This document shows, one piece after another, positions 1-6,325 of a stretch of DNA of 6,546 nucleotides. The position numbers and the translations under genes were made by a program. This stretch comes from Lachnospiraceae bacterium UBA3645 (GTDB lineage: Bacteria; Bacillota; Clostridia; Lachnospirales; Lachnospiraceae): the NCBI GenBank assembly GCA_002373555.1, contig DFKM01000096.1:1-6546 (forward strand), in the 5' to 3' direction. How positions within the stretch are numbered: position 1 is the first letter of the stretch; each line of letters starts with the position of its first letter. Below the pieces are notes generated by a model. That model saw only the letters and a program-made list of their open reading frames with translations, was not told the DNA's origin and searched no databases.

Positions 1-179
<179 letters not shown>

Positions 180-185
180 CAAAAT

Positions 186-214
186 AATATACCACACAGA
201 AGACGCTTAAACAA
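186..214 (-). promoter_or_regulatory. rpsB promoter (sigma-A type, extended -10)
   Basis: On the minus strand the -35 is TTGTTT (209-214) and the -10 is TATATT (186-191), with a 17-bp spacer. The TGG just before the -10 makes it an extended -10. Transcription would start near 179. The 24 bases upstream of the -35 (215-238) are very A-rich on this strand, as in UP elements of strong ribosomal promoters. This is read by eye and has no experimental support. Confidence 0.6.
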
Positions 215-238
215 GTCTTTTTTTGTATTTTTGACAAT

Positions 239-275
239 AAAAAAACTCAGAAGACATCCGGTCTTCCGAGTTTTT
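239..275 (-). terminator. Intrinsic terminator of codY, probably bidirectional
   Basis: The minus strand carries a 15-bp stem, AAAAACTCGGAAGAC with GTCTTCTGAGTTTTT and one G-T wobble, around a 5-nt loop (256-260). It ends in a run of seven T (239-245). It lies 43 nt past the codY stop and directly upstream of the rpsB promoter region. The stem also has T on the other side (271-275), so it could stop transcription arriving on the plus strand. Confidence 0.9.
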
Positions 276-318
276 CTACATTATTATAATGTATCATCTT
301 TTAATGCCTGCAGATGTC

Positions 319-1095
319 TCATGCATCCCCTTTTAATTTGTTCAGTTCATCGATGATCAGATCATTCTGGATCTTGATATAGGTGCCCTTCATGCCGGAA
401 GATCTGCTCTCGATGACGCCGGCGCTCTCCAGCTTCCGAAGAGCATTGACGATGACGGAACGGGTGATCCCGACTCTGTCGGCAACCTTGCTCGCTACCA
501 GGATGCCTTCCTTGCCTTCCATCTCATCAAAGATATGGTGCACGGCTTCCAGCTCGGATGCGGACAGCGTGCCGATCGCTGATTTGACGATCTGCAGCTT
601 CCGGATCTCTTCCGCGCTCTCCTCATTCAGCGAACGGAGCATCTCCAGGCCGACGACGGCATTGCCGTACTCCGCAAGAATGATGTCATCGATATCATAC
701 GGCACCGTGTTCTTATAGATAAAGAGGGTTCCGAGCCGCTCCCCGGCGATATCGATCGGCGTGACGATCACATGATAGTTCTTCAGCTGCGGTCCTTCAA
801 AGCCAAGGGTCTCCAGGATCACATTTTCCTTTGTTGACAGAATATTGAGCAGTCTTTCATTCAGCGCTTCGTCAATAAAACGGCCTACTTTCGCATTTGC
901 CCAGTCTTCATCTCCGTCTTCCACAAACGCTTCGCCGACACCGAGGATCTTTCCCTTCTTACTGATCACAAGAACATTGGATTCCAGAACTTCGCTCAGC
1001 ACCTTGCAGACATCATTAAATACGAAGACCTTGGAAGTATTGTTGTGCAGCAGTTTGTTGATCTTCCTGGTCTTATCCAACAGTTGAACGCTCAT
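319..1095 (-). CDS. codY: GTP/branched-chain amino acid-sensing global regulator CodY
   Basis: The product has 258 residues, the usual CodY length. CodY is the Bacillota nutrient regulator: with GTP and branched-chain amino acids bound it binds CodY boxes and mostly represses amino acid uptake and synthesis, nitrogen, competence and virulence genes. The N-terminal GAF domain spans about residues 1-155 (KTRKINKLL start, GERLGTLFI near 118-126, ILAEYGNAVVGLEMLR near 139-154). A helical linker follows. The C-terminal winged helix-turn-helix is almost identical to the family (VASKVADRVGITRSVIVNAL at 200-219, then LRKLESAGVIESRS and GMKGTYIK). The GAF core around residues 54-110 is unlike the Bacillus subtilis protein and seems to lack the ligand-binding Arg61 equivalent. 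The ATG start (1093-1095) has AGGAGG at 1101-1106 with 5-nt spacing. The gene is monocistronic between its own promoter and terminator. Confidence 0.97.
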   Translation of the reverse strand: MSVQLLDKTRKINKLLHNNTSKVFVFNDVCKVLSEVLESNVLVISKKGKILGVGEAFVEDGDEDWANAKVGRFIDEALNERLLNILSTKENVILETLGFEGPQLKNYHVIVTPIDIAGERLGTLFIYKNTVPYDIDDIILAEYGNAVVGLEMLRSLNEESAEEIRKLQIVKSAIGTLSASELEAVHHIFDEMEGKEGILVASKVADRVGITRSVIVNALRKLESAGVIESRSSGMKGTYIKIQNDLIIDELNKLKGDA

Positions 1096-1202
1096 AGTTT
1101 CCTCCTGATGCTGTATTCAGCAGATTGCAATTTATCCGGGTCATTTTCGAGAATCGGTATTACCAAAAACGAACATGATCAGTCTTCCCGCTTTCTTCGT
1201 GT

Positions 1203-1231
1203 ATAATACACTATATTTGTGGATATTTCAA
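1203..1231 (-). promoter_or_regulatory. codY promoter (sigma-A type)
   Basis: On the minus strand the -35 is TTGAAA (1226-1231) and the -10 is TATTAT (1203-1208), with a 17-bp spacer. The predicted start is near 1196, giving a leader of about 100 nt before the codY ATG. The -35 sits three bases from a double CodY-box-like element. Confidence 0.6.
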
Positions 1232-1233
1232 CC

Positions 1234-1257
1234 TTTTTTCTGAAATTTCTGAAATTA
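1234..1257. promoter_or_regulatory. Double overlapping CodY-box-like operator
   Basis: Two 15-bp sites are offset by 9 bp and so share 6 bp (1243-1248). Site 1 (1234-1248) is TTTTTTCTGAAATTT and site 2 (1243-1257) is AAATTTCTGAAATTA. Each has three mismatches to the CodY box consensus AATTTTCWGAAAATT, and site 2 contains the perfect inverted repeat AATTTC-T-GAAATT. Overlapping sites with a 6-bp overlap are a described architecture of B. subtilis CodY operators. The position is about -38 to -61 of the predicted codY start, consistent with autoregulation. It is about 180 bp from the topA start, so control of topA is less likely. Confidence 0.6.
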
Positions 1258-1381
1258 TTTGCCTGATTTATCGAATCGAAGTACGATTTAACATTTTCGC
1301 AATATGTTTGGATTTTTTCATGACAATTCCTGCCTGCTTTTGACCAGATTCGAAAGTGTCATCTTTTTATTACACATATTT

Positions 1382-1394
1382 ACAAATTATTTGT
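1382..1394. repeat. Perfect 13-bp AT-rich palindrome upstream of topA
   Basis: ACAAAT-T-ATTTGT is a perfect inverted repeat lying 11 bp upstream of the topA -35. The size and symmetry fit a dimeric repressor site, or it may only be curved, easily melted AT-rich DNA. I cannot name a regulator, and a chance palindrome is possible in such AT-rich sequence. Confidence 0.35.
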
Positions 1395-1405
1395 CACAAG
1401 TCCCC

Positions 1406-1434
1406 TTGCATCAGTTCTGAAAATGTTGTATAAG
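1406..1434 (+). promoter_or_regulatory. topA promoter (sigma-A type)
   Basis: The -35 is TTGCAT (1406-1411) and the -10 is TATAAG (1429-1434), with a 17-bp spacer. The start would be near 1441, leaving a leader of only about 25 nt that contains the ribosome binding site. This placement puts the upstream in-frame ATG at 1439 outside the transcript, supporting translation from 1466. Confidence 0.6.
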
Positions 1435-1451
1435 AAGGATGAACGCTAATC

Positions 1452-1456
1452 GGAGG
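1452..1456 (+). promoter_or_regulatory. Ribosome binding site deciding the topA start
   Basis: GGAGG is 9 nt upstream of the ATG at 1466. The in-frame ATG at 1439 has only AAGGA right next to it and would place this GGAGG inside the gene, so 1466 is preferred. Confidence 0.8.
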
Positions 1457-1465
1457 CAATGTTTT

Positions 1466-3439
1466 ATGGCAAAAAATCTGATCATCGTCGAGTCACCCAC
1501 CAAAGTGAAGACAATCAAAAAATTCCTCGGCTCCTCCTATGCCGTCGAGGCTTCCGGCGGTCATGTCCGTGATCTGCCGAAGTCCACCCTCGGCGTGGAT
1601 GTGGATGCCGATTTTGAACCGCATTATATTACGATCCGCGGAAAAGGCGATGTGATCTCCACCCTGAAAAAACAGGCCAGGAAGGCCGACAAGATCTATC
1701 TGGCCACTGACCCGGACCGCGAAGGTGAAGCGATCGCCTGGCATCTGAAGGAGATCCTGCATGCGGAAGACAAAAAGATCTCCCGGATCACTTTCAATGA
1801 GATCACAAAGAACGCTGTCAAGGCTTCTCTCAAGAATCCCCGGGATCTGGACATGGATCTGATCGATGCCCAGCAGGCCAGACGCGTGCTGGACCGCGTT
1901 GTCGGCTACCGCATCTCTCCTCTTCTGTGGAAAAAGATCAAACGGGGCCTGAGCGCCGGACGTGTCCAGTCCGCTTCCCTCGCCATGGTCTGCCGGCGGG
2001 AAGACGAGATCAATGCTTTTGAAAAGGAAGAATTCTGGACGCTCTCTGCGCTTGTATCCGCTGACGGAAGCAAGAAACCGCTGGAGCTGCAGTATGCAGG
2101 CAGAAAAAAACTGACTTCCGAAGAAGAAACGCAGAAGCTGATCGATAAGCTTGCCGGCGCAGCATTTCAGATCTCCGATATTCAGGAGACAAAGAAGACG
2201 CGCAAACCGCCGCTTCCCTTTACGACCAGTACGCTTCAGCAGGAAGCCTCCAGAGTGCTTAACTTCTCGACGCAGAAGACCATGCGCATCGCACAGCAGC
2301 TGTATGAAGGCGTGGATGTGAAAGGTTCCGGCACCATCGGCCTGATCACCTATCTCCGTACAGACAGCACCAGGATCGCGGAGGAAGCCGATGCTGCAGC
2401 GAGAGCCTATATTGCGGAGAAGTACGGTGCGGATCATGTCGGCAAAAAGCAGGCTGCTGCCGCGGCCGGCGGCAGGATCCAGGATGCGCACGAAGCGATC
2501 CGTCCGACCGACATCACGCTGATCCCCGCATCTGTCTCCGATTCCCTGAGCCGCGATCAGCTCCGGCTCTATCAGCTGATCTGGAGACGATTTGCTGCCA
2601 GCCGGATGTCCGAAGCCCGCTATAACACGCTGACTATCAAGGCGCTGGCGAACGGCGAGCCGTTCAAGGCTTCGGCGAATATCAAGACCTTTGACGGATT
2701 CCTTTCGGTCTATGACACAGATGATGATAAGCTCGCGGGCACCAGTTCTCTTTCGAAGATCACGGCAGATACGAAGCTGACATTTCTGTCCTTTGATCCG
2801 AAGCAGCATTTTACCCAGCCGCCGGCGCATTTTACGGAAGCAACGCTGGTAAGAGCCATGGAGGAAGCCGGCATCGGCCGCCCCAGCACCTACGCGCCGA
2901 CGATCACGACGCTGCTCGGACGTCATTACCTGACCAAGGAAGGCCGGAACCTGTTCGTCACCGAACTCGGCGAAGCCGTCAATAATATAATGAAGGAATA
3001 CTTCCCTGACATTGCCGACGAAGGCTTTACCGCCGGCATGGAAGCCGAGCTCGATCATGTCGAAGAAGGCGCGGAGGACTGGAAAAAGCCGGTCCGGGAT
3101 TACTATCCTTCCCTGATGCATTCGGTCGAAAAGGCCGAACAGGAGCTGGAAAAGATCAAGATCGCCGATGAAGTCAGCGATGAGCTTTGCGAAGTCTGCG
3201 GCCGGAATCTGGTCATCAAGTACGGTCCGCACGGACGTTTCCTCGCCTGCCCCGGTTTCCCGGAATGCAGATTCACCAAACCGCTCACGGAAAAAGCCGG
3301 CGTCAAATGTCCGGTCTGCGGCGGCGAGATCCTGATCAAGAAGACGAAAAAAGGCAGACGTTATTATGGCTGCGAGAACAATCCGACATGCGAATACATG
3401 TCCTGGAGAAAGCCTTCGGAAGAAAACACGGAGAAGTAA
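1466..3439 (+). CDS. topA: DNA topoisomerase I (type IA)
   Basis: The product has 657 residues, close to the roughly 690 of many Bacillota TopA proteins. It relaxes negative supercoils by single-strand cleavage through a 5' phosphotyrosine, setting chromosome supercoiling behind RNA polymerase. The N-terminal Toprim domain begins MAKNLIIVESPTK with catalytic Glu9 and has the metal-binding motif DPDRE at 82-86. The core follows with RGLSAGRVQSASLA at 160-173 and the active site TYLRTDS at 295-301 (nucleophile Tyr296, Arg298). DAHEAIRPTD (340-349) and GIGRPSTYAPTI (469-480) are family signatures. The C-terminus has two four-cysteine zinc ribbons (C575, C578, C595, C601 and C615, C618, C636, C642), fewer than in some homologues. 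An Ala-rich stretch at 330-334 fills a variable loop. The start is at 1466, nine codons inside the longest ORF. It has its own promoter and terminator. Confidence 0.98.
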   Translation: MAKNLIIVESPTKVKTIKKFLGSSYAVEASGGHVRDLPKSTLGVDVDADFEPHYITIRGKGDVISTLKKQARKADKIYLATDPDREGEAIAWHLKEILHAEDKKISRITFNEITKNAVKASLKNPRDLDMDLIDAQQARRVLDRVVGYRISPLLWKKIKRGLSAGRVQSASLAMVCRREDEINAFEKEEFWTLSALVSADGSKKPLELQYAGRKKLTSEEETQKLIDKLAGAAFQISDIQETKKTRKPPLPFTTSTLQQEASRVLNFSTQKTMRIAQQLYEGVDVKGSGTIGLITYLRTDSTRIAEEADAAARAYIAEKYGADHVGKKQAAAAAGGRIQDAHEAIRPTDITLIPASVSDSLSRDQLRLYQLIWRRFAASRMSEARYNTLTIKALANGEPFKASANIKTFDGFLSVYDTDDDKLAGTSSLSKITADTKLTFLSFDPKQHFTQPPAHFTEATLVRAMEEAGIGRPSTYAPTITTLLGRHYLTKEGRNLFVTELGEAVNNIMKEYFPDIADEGFTAGMEAELDHVEEGAEDWKKPVRDYYPSLMHSVEKAEQELEKIKIADEVSDELCEVCGRNLVIKYGPHGRFLACPGFPECRFTKPLTEKAGVKCPVCGGEILIKKTKKGRRYYGCENNPTCEYMSWRKPSEENTEK

Positions 3440-3455
3440 CGACAGTCAGTATTGC

Positions 3456-3492
3456 AAAGACGGAACGGTTTTTACCGCTTCCGTCTTTTTTT
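3456..3492 (+). terminator. Intrinsic terminator of topA
   Basis: It begins 16 nt after the topA stop. AAAGACGGAA (3456-3465) pairs perfectly with TTCCGTCTTT (3479-3488), and CGG/CCG (3466-3468 with 3475-3477) extends the stem across one bulged C. The loop is T-rich (3469-3474) and seven T (3486-3492) finish it. It makes topA separate from comM. Confidence 0.92.
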
Positions 3493-3588
3493 GTCTGATC
3501 AGCGCTCCGCCCATCCGGTTCCTGACGCTCTGTGAATGCCGCAATCTGTCAATCACTTTTTGTCTCGAATTTTGCTACGGATAGTTTG

Positions 3589-3617
3589 TGTACATTGGCA
3601 GAGGCCTTTGTTATGAT
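3589..3617 (+). promoter_or_regulatory. comM-dprA promoter (extended -10)
   Basis: The -10 is TATGAT (3612-3617), preceded by TGT, giving an extended -10. Seventeen bases upstream is TGTACA (3589-3594), a four-of-six match to the -35 consensus. The start would be near 3624, just ahead of the ribosome binding site at 3636. The upstream terminator makes a promoter here necessary. No competence-type box was recognised. Confidence 0.5.
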
Positions 3618-3635
3618 ACTTTCGAATCCACTGAC

Positions 3636-3641
3636 AGGAGG
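3636..3641 (+). promoter_or_regulatory. Ribosome binding site deciding the TTG start of comM
   Basis: AGGAGG lies 6 nt upstream of TTG at 3648. The alternative GTG at 3588 has no such site and would lie upstream of the predicted transcription start. Confidence 0.8.
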
Positions 3642-3647
3642 CGGAAA

Positions 3648-5180
3648 TTGTATTCAAGCATCATCAGCATCGCAATGAACGGAATGAACGGCTATCCGGT
3701 GCGCGTCGAAACCGATGTTTCCCCCGGGCTTCCGGATTTTTCCATGGTCGGTTTTCTGTCCTCGGAGGTAAAGGAAGCCAGAGAACGGGTGCGGACAGCC
3801 CTGCGCAATTCCGGCTTTGCCCTGCCGCCGAAAAAAGTCACCGTCAATCTCGCGCCCGCTGACATCCGGAAGGAAGGCACCGCCTACGACCTGGCACTCG
3901 CCATTTCTCTTCTGGCGGCAAACGAAGTCATCCCGGGGAAGTTCGCGGAAAACATTGTTTTTATCGGAGAGCTCGCCCTGAACGGTGCGCTGCGGCCGGT
4001 GCACGGGATCCTTCCCCGGGTCTGCTGTGCAAAGGATGCCGGACTGACGACCTGCTTTCTGCCGTACGACAACCGGCGGGAAGGCGCAGTCGTGGACGGC
4101 ATGCGGATCATCGGTGTACGGAATCTGCAGGAAGCGGTTCATCTTCTGGCACACCCGGAGGCGCAGGAGCCCGAAGTCTGCCCGGCCCGCGAGATCCTGG
4201 AGCAGGCACGCAGCTATGACGTGGATTTTTCGGAGGTCAACGGGCAGTACGGAATGAAACGGGCGGCCGAAGCAGCCGCGGCCGGCATGCACAATCTTCT
4301 CCTGATCGGCAGTCCCGGCAGCGGGAAATCCATGATCGCGAGAAGGATCCCGACGATCCTGCCGGGGCTGACCTGGGAGGAATGTCTGGCCGTCTCCAAG
4401 GTCTACAGTGTCGCAGGACTTCTGAATGACAGACAGCCGCTGATCATACACCGGCCGTTCCGCGCGCCGCATCATACAATTTCGACCGCTGCACTCGTCG
4501 GAGGCGGGAGAATTCCCAGACCTGGCGAGATCTCCCTGGCCGACCGGGGCGTTCTTTTCCTGGATGAGCTTCCGGAATTCCAGAAAAACACCCTCGAAGT
4601 ACTCCGACAACCAATGGAGGACCGGCAGGTAATGATCGCACGTGTCGGCGGCTCCAGCAGTTTTCCTGCGGATACCATGGTCGTCGCCGCCATGAATCCG
4701 TGCCGCTGCGGCTACTACCCTGACCGGAGCAGATGCCAGTGCTCTGTTTCCGATGTCCGCAGATATCTCGGCAGGATCAGCCGTCCGCTTCTCGACCGCA
4801 TGGATCTCTGCGTGGAAGCCCCGCCGGTCGGCTATGCCGATTTTCGGCAGCCTGCCGGAAGCAGTGAAAGTTCCGCTGTGATCCGGGAGCGGGTGGAGCA
4901 GGCACGAAAGGTACAGCAGGCCCGCTTTCAGGAGGACAGCATCTTTTTCAATTCGCAGATGCAGCCGAAGCATGTCAATCAATACTGCCGGCTCGGTCCG
5001 CACGAAGAACAGCTCATGAAGGAAATATTTGAGACCAAAAAGCTGAGCGCCAGAGCCTATCATCGTCTTTTAAAGGTGGCGCGTACGCTGGCGGATCTTT
5101 CCGGAGACGGCGGGATCCGGGAAGCACATCTTATAGAAGCTGCGGAATACCGCAGTCTGGAGGAGAAATATTGGGGATAA
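3648..5180 (+). CDS. comM: YifB/ComM family Mg-chelatase-like AAA+ ATPase
   Basis: The product has 510 residues, the usual length. The family has three parts, all visible. The N-terminal ChlI-type domain (about 15-140) has VETDVSPGLPDFSMVG and the VTVNLAPADIRKEG signature at 64-77. The central AAA+ domain has Walker A GSPGSGKS at 221-228, the RPFRAPHHTIS motif at 269-279, Walker B VLFLDELPEF at 302-311 and a cysteine cluster C352, C354, C363, C365. The C-terminal chelatase domain contains SARAYHRLLKVARTLADL at 467-484. Gram-negative ComM is a hexameric helicase that speeds branch migration during natural transformation; in Bacillota this protein is less studied, so the same role is inference. 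It is not a chlorophyll enzyme despite the name. TTG start with AGGAGG 6 nt ahead. It overlaps dprA by 10 nt, implying coupled expression and a shared role on incoming DNA. Confidence 0.93.
   Translation: MYSSIISIAMNGMNGYPVRVETDVSPGLPDFSMVGFLSSEVKEARERVRTALRNSGFALPPKKVTVNLAPADIRKEGTAYDLALAISLLAANEVIPGKFAENIVFIGELALNGALRPVHGILPRVCCAKDAGLTTCFLPYDNRREGAVVDGMRIIGVRNLQEAVHLLAHPEAQEPEVCPAREILEQARSYDVDFSEVNGQYGMKRAAEAAAAGMHNLLLIGSPGSGKSMIARRIPTILPGLTWEECLAVSKVYSVAGLLNDRQPLIIHRPFRAPHHTISTAALVGGGRIPRPGEISLADRGVLFLDELPEFQKNTLEVLRQPMEDRQVMIARVGGSSSFPADTMVVAAMNPCRCGYYPDRSRCQCSVSDVRRYLGRISRPLLDRMDLCVEAPPVGYADFRQPAGSSESSAVIRERVEQARKVQQARFQEDSIFFNSQMQPKHVNQYCRLGPHEEQLMKEIFETKKLSARAYHRLLKVARTLADLSGDGGIREAHLIEAAEYRSLEEKYWG
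5159..5165 (+). promoter_or_regulatory. Ribosome binding site of dprA inside comM
   Basis: GGAGGAG lies within the last codons of comM, about 5-7 nt ahead of the TTG at 5171. It supports this start and coupling of dprA translation to comM. Confidence 0.7.
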
Positions 5181-6259
5181 GTGAACGGGAATTGCGATAC
5201 AGGATCTCACTTATGCAATCTGTCGGTCCGGTCACGTTCCGGAAGCTCACAGATTATTACGGAAACGCCGGCAGGATATGGAATGCCGAACCTCCTGAAT
5301 TGACCGGGCATCAGCGCACCGAATGGCGGGTCTTTCACTCCGCAGCAAAGGAAGCCGAGCTGCAGGAAGGCTACGCTCGTCTGCTGCATTCATCCTCGTA
5401 CCGGTTCATCATTCCGGACGATCCGGATTACCCGGCACCGCTCACGGATATTCCGGATCCGCCGGTGGGGCTGTATGTAAAAGGTACGCTGCCGGACAGA
5501 TCCAGACCAATCGCAGCGGTCATCGGAAGCCGGGCCTGCAGTGAATACGGAAAACATCAGGCCCTGAAAATCGCGCGGGAGCTGGCAGAAGCCGGCGTCG
5601 GCGTTGCCAGCGGTCTTGCCGCCGGCATTGATTCCTGCGGGCACAGAGGTGCACTCGAGGGGAACGGATATACGATCGCGGTGCTCGGGAACGGAATCGA
5701 CCGGTGCTATCCTGTCACGAACCTTTCTCTGTATGAGAGCATTGCGGAATCCGGCGCGGTCATCTCCGAATATCCGCCCGGCACACCCGGCAAACCGATG
5801 CATTTTCCGCTCCGCAACAGGATCATCAGCGGCCTGTCAAAGCTCGTGGTCGTGATCGAAGCAAAAAAGCGAAGCGGCTCACTGATCACGGTCGAACGCG
5901 CGCTCGAACAGGGGAAGGATGTCATGGCTGTTCCCGGCCGTCTGGGCGATCCGCTCAGCGAAGGATGCCTGTCGCTGATCCGCCAGGGCGCCGGCATCGT
6001 CACATGCACGGACGATATTCTTTTTGCGATGGGAATCCAGACCGAAAAGAAGAAAGACAGTCAAAAAAAGTCGGCAGGTGTCCGCCTTTCATCTGAGGAA
6101 CAGGCCGTGCTGAAGCACATGGACACCGATCCGGTTCATCCTGACAGGCTGTGCGAGCAGCTCGGCCTGGCGCCCGGGAGTCTGTATATGATCCTGTTCC
6201 GTCTGGAAAATGCCGGCCTGATCCGCAGCGCCGGTCCGGGGCTCTATGCCAGAACATAA
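5171..6259 (+). CDS. dprA: DNA processing protein DprA/Smf
   Basis: The product has 362 residues, typical for the family. DprA binds incoming single-stranded DNA in the cytoplasm, protects it and loads RecA for recombination during transformation; it is conserved even in species not known to be competent. A helical N-terminal domain (about 1-80) starts RISLMQSVGPVTFRKL and is followed by PDDPDYPAPLTDIPDPPVGLY. The Rossmann-like core (about 110-285) contains AVIGSRACSEYG at 116-127, GVASGLAAGIDSCGHRGAL at 124-142 approximately, AVLGNGID..YP at 170-181 and FPLRNRIISGLS at 212-223, then SGSLITVERALEQGKDVMAVPG. A winged-helix domain (about 305-362) ends the protein. A lysine-rich linker (KKKDSQKKS, 293-301) joins the last two. 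The TTG start overlaps the end of comM by 10 nt. No plus-strand terminator follows, so the transcript may run into the convergent gltA. Confidence 0.96.
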   Translation: MGISERELRYRISLMQSVGPVTFRKLTDYYGNAGRIWNAEPPELTGHQRTEWRVFHSAAKEAELQEGYARLLHSSSYRFIIPDDPDYPAPLTDIPDPPVGLYVKGTLPDRSRPIAAVIGSRACSEYGKHQALKIARELAEAGVGVASGLAAGIDSCGHRGALEGNGYTIAVLGNGIDRCYPVTNLSLYESIAESGAVISEYPPGTPGKPMHFPLRNRIISGLSKLVVVIEAKKRSGSLITVERALEQGKDVMAVPGRLGDPLSEGCLSLIRQGAGIVTCTDDILFAMGIQTEKKKDSQKKSAGVRLSSEEQAVLKHMDTDPVHPDRLCEQLGLAPGSLYMILFRLENAGLIRSAGPGLYART

Positions 6260-6292
6260 AAAGCAGAAGCCGCAGCAAAGTACGGCTCCTGC
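6258..6292 (-). terminator. Intrinsic terminator of gltA, reaching into the dprA stop
   Basis: On the minus strand GCAGGAGCCG (6283-6292) pairs with CGGCTTCTGC (6263-6272), with one mismatch and a 10-nt loop. TTTTT (6258-6262) follows at once. The T-run comes from the last two bases of the dprA stop codon plus the next three. On the plus strand the hairpin is followed by purines rather than T, so it should work only for gltA. Confidence 0.8.
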
Positions 6293-6325
6293 CTGGAAAG
6301 GGAAATAAATTAAACTGTATATGCT

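Larger units (their letters stand above)
1096..1465. other. codY-topA divergent intergenic region
   Basis: This is about 370 bp with no convincing gene. From left to right it holds the codY ribosome binding site (AGGAGG, 1101-1106), a weak hairpin TGCTG/CAGCA at 1109-1122, the codY leader with a possible 11-codon minus-strand ORF (1141-1176), the codY promoter (1203-1231) and the CodY-like operator (1234-1257). An AT-rich stretch without recognisable signals follows (about 1260-1380). Then come a perfect 13-bp palindrome (1382-1394), the topA promoter (1406-1434) and the topA ribosome binding site (1452-1456). I saw no tRNA, T-box or riboswitch. Confidence 0.7.

Noticed and set aside
1411..1425. 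CodY-box-like sequence in the topA promoter spacer
   Set aside because: It has five mismatches to the consensus and no symmetry in the left half, so it is too weak to call.
1439..1465. Upstream ATG start for topA adding nine residues
   Set aside because: It lies at or before the predicted transcription start, lacks a well-spaced ribosome binding site, and the extra residues are absent from the usual MAKNL-type TopA start.
1493..3232. 579-codon open frame on the minus strand opposite topA
   Set aside because: It is antisense to a clear topA, has no recognisable domain and a low-complexity Arg/Phe/Gly-rich look, and has no ribosome binding site tied to a promoter. Codon bias in GC-rich genes leaves such frames open.
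3493..3587. Short gap between topA terminator and comM promoter
   Set aside because: I looked for small genes, hairpins and RNA motifs and saw nothing supportable.
3588..3647. GTG start adding 20 residues to ComM
   Set aside because: There is no ribosome binding site, it overlaps the promoter, and family proteins begin at MYSS-like sequence matching the TTG at 3648.
3654..5063. 469-codon open frame on the minus strand opposite comM
   Set aside because: It is a shadow of the strongly supported comM frame, with no family resemblance and no start signals.
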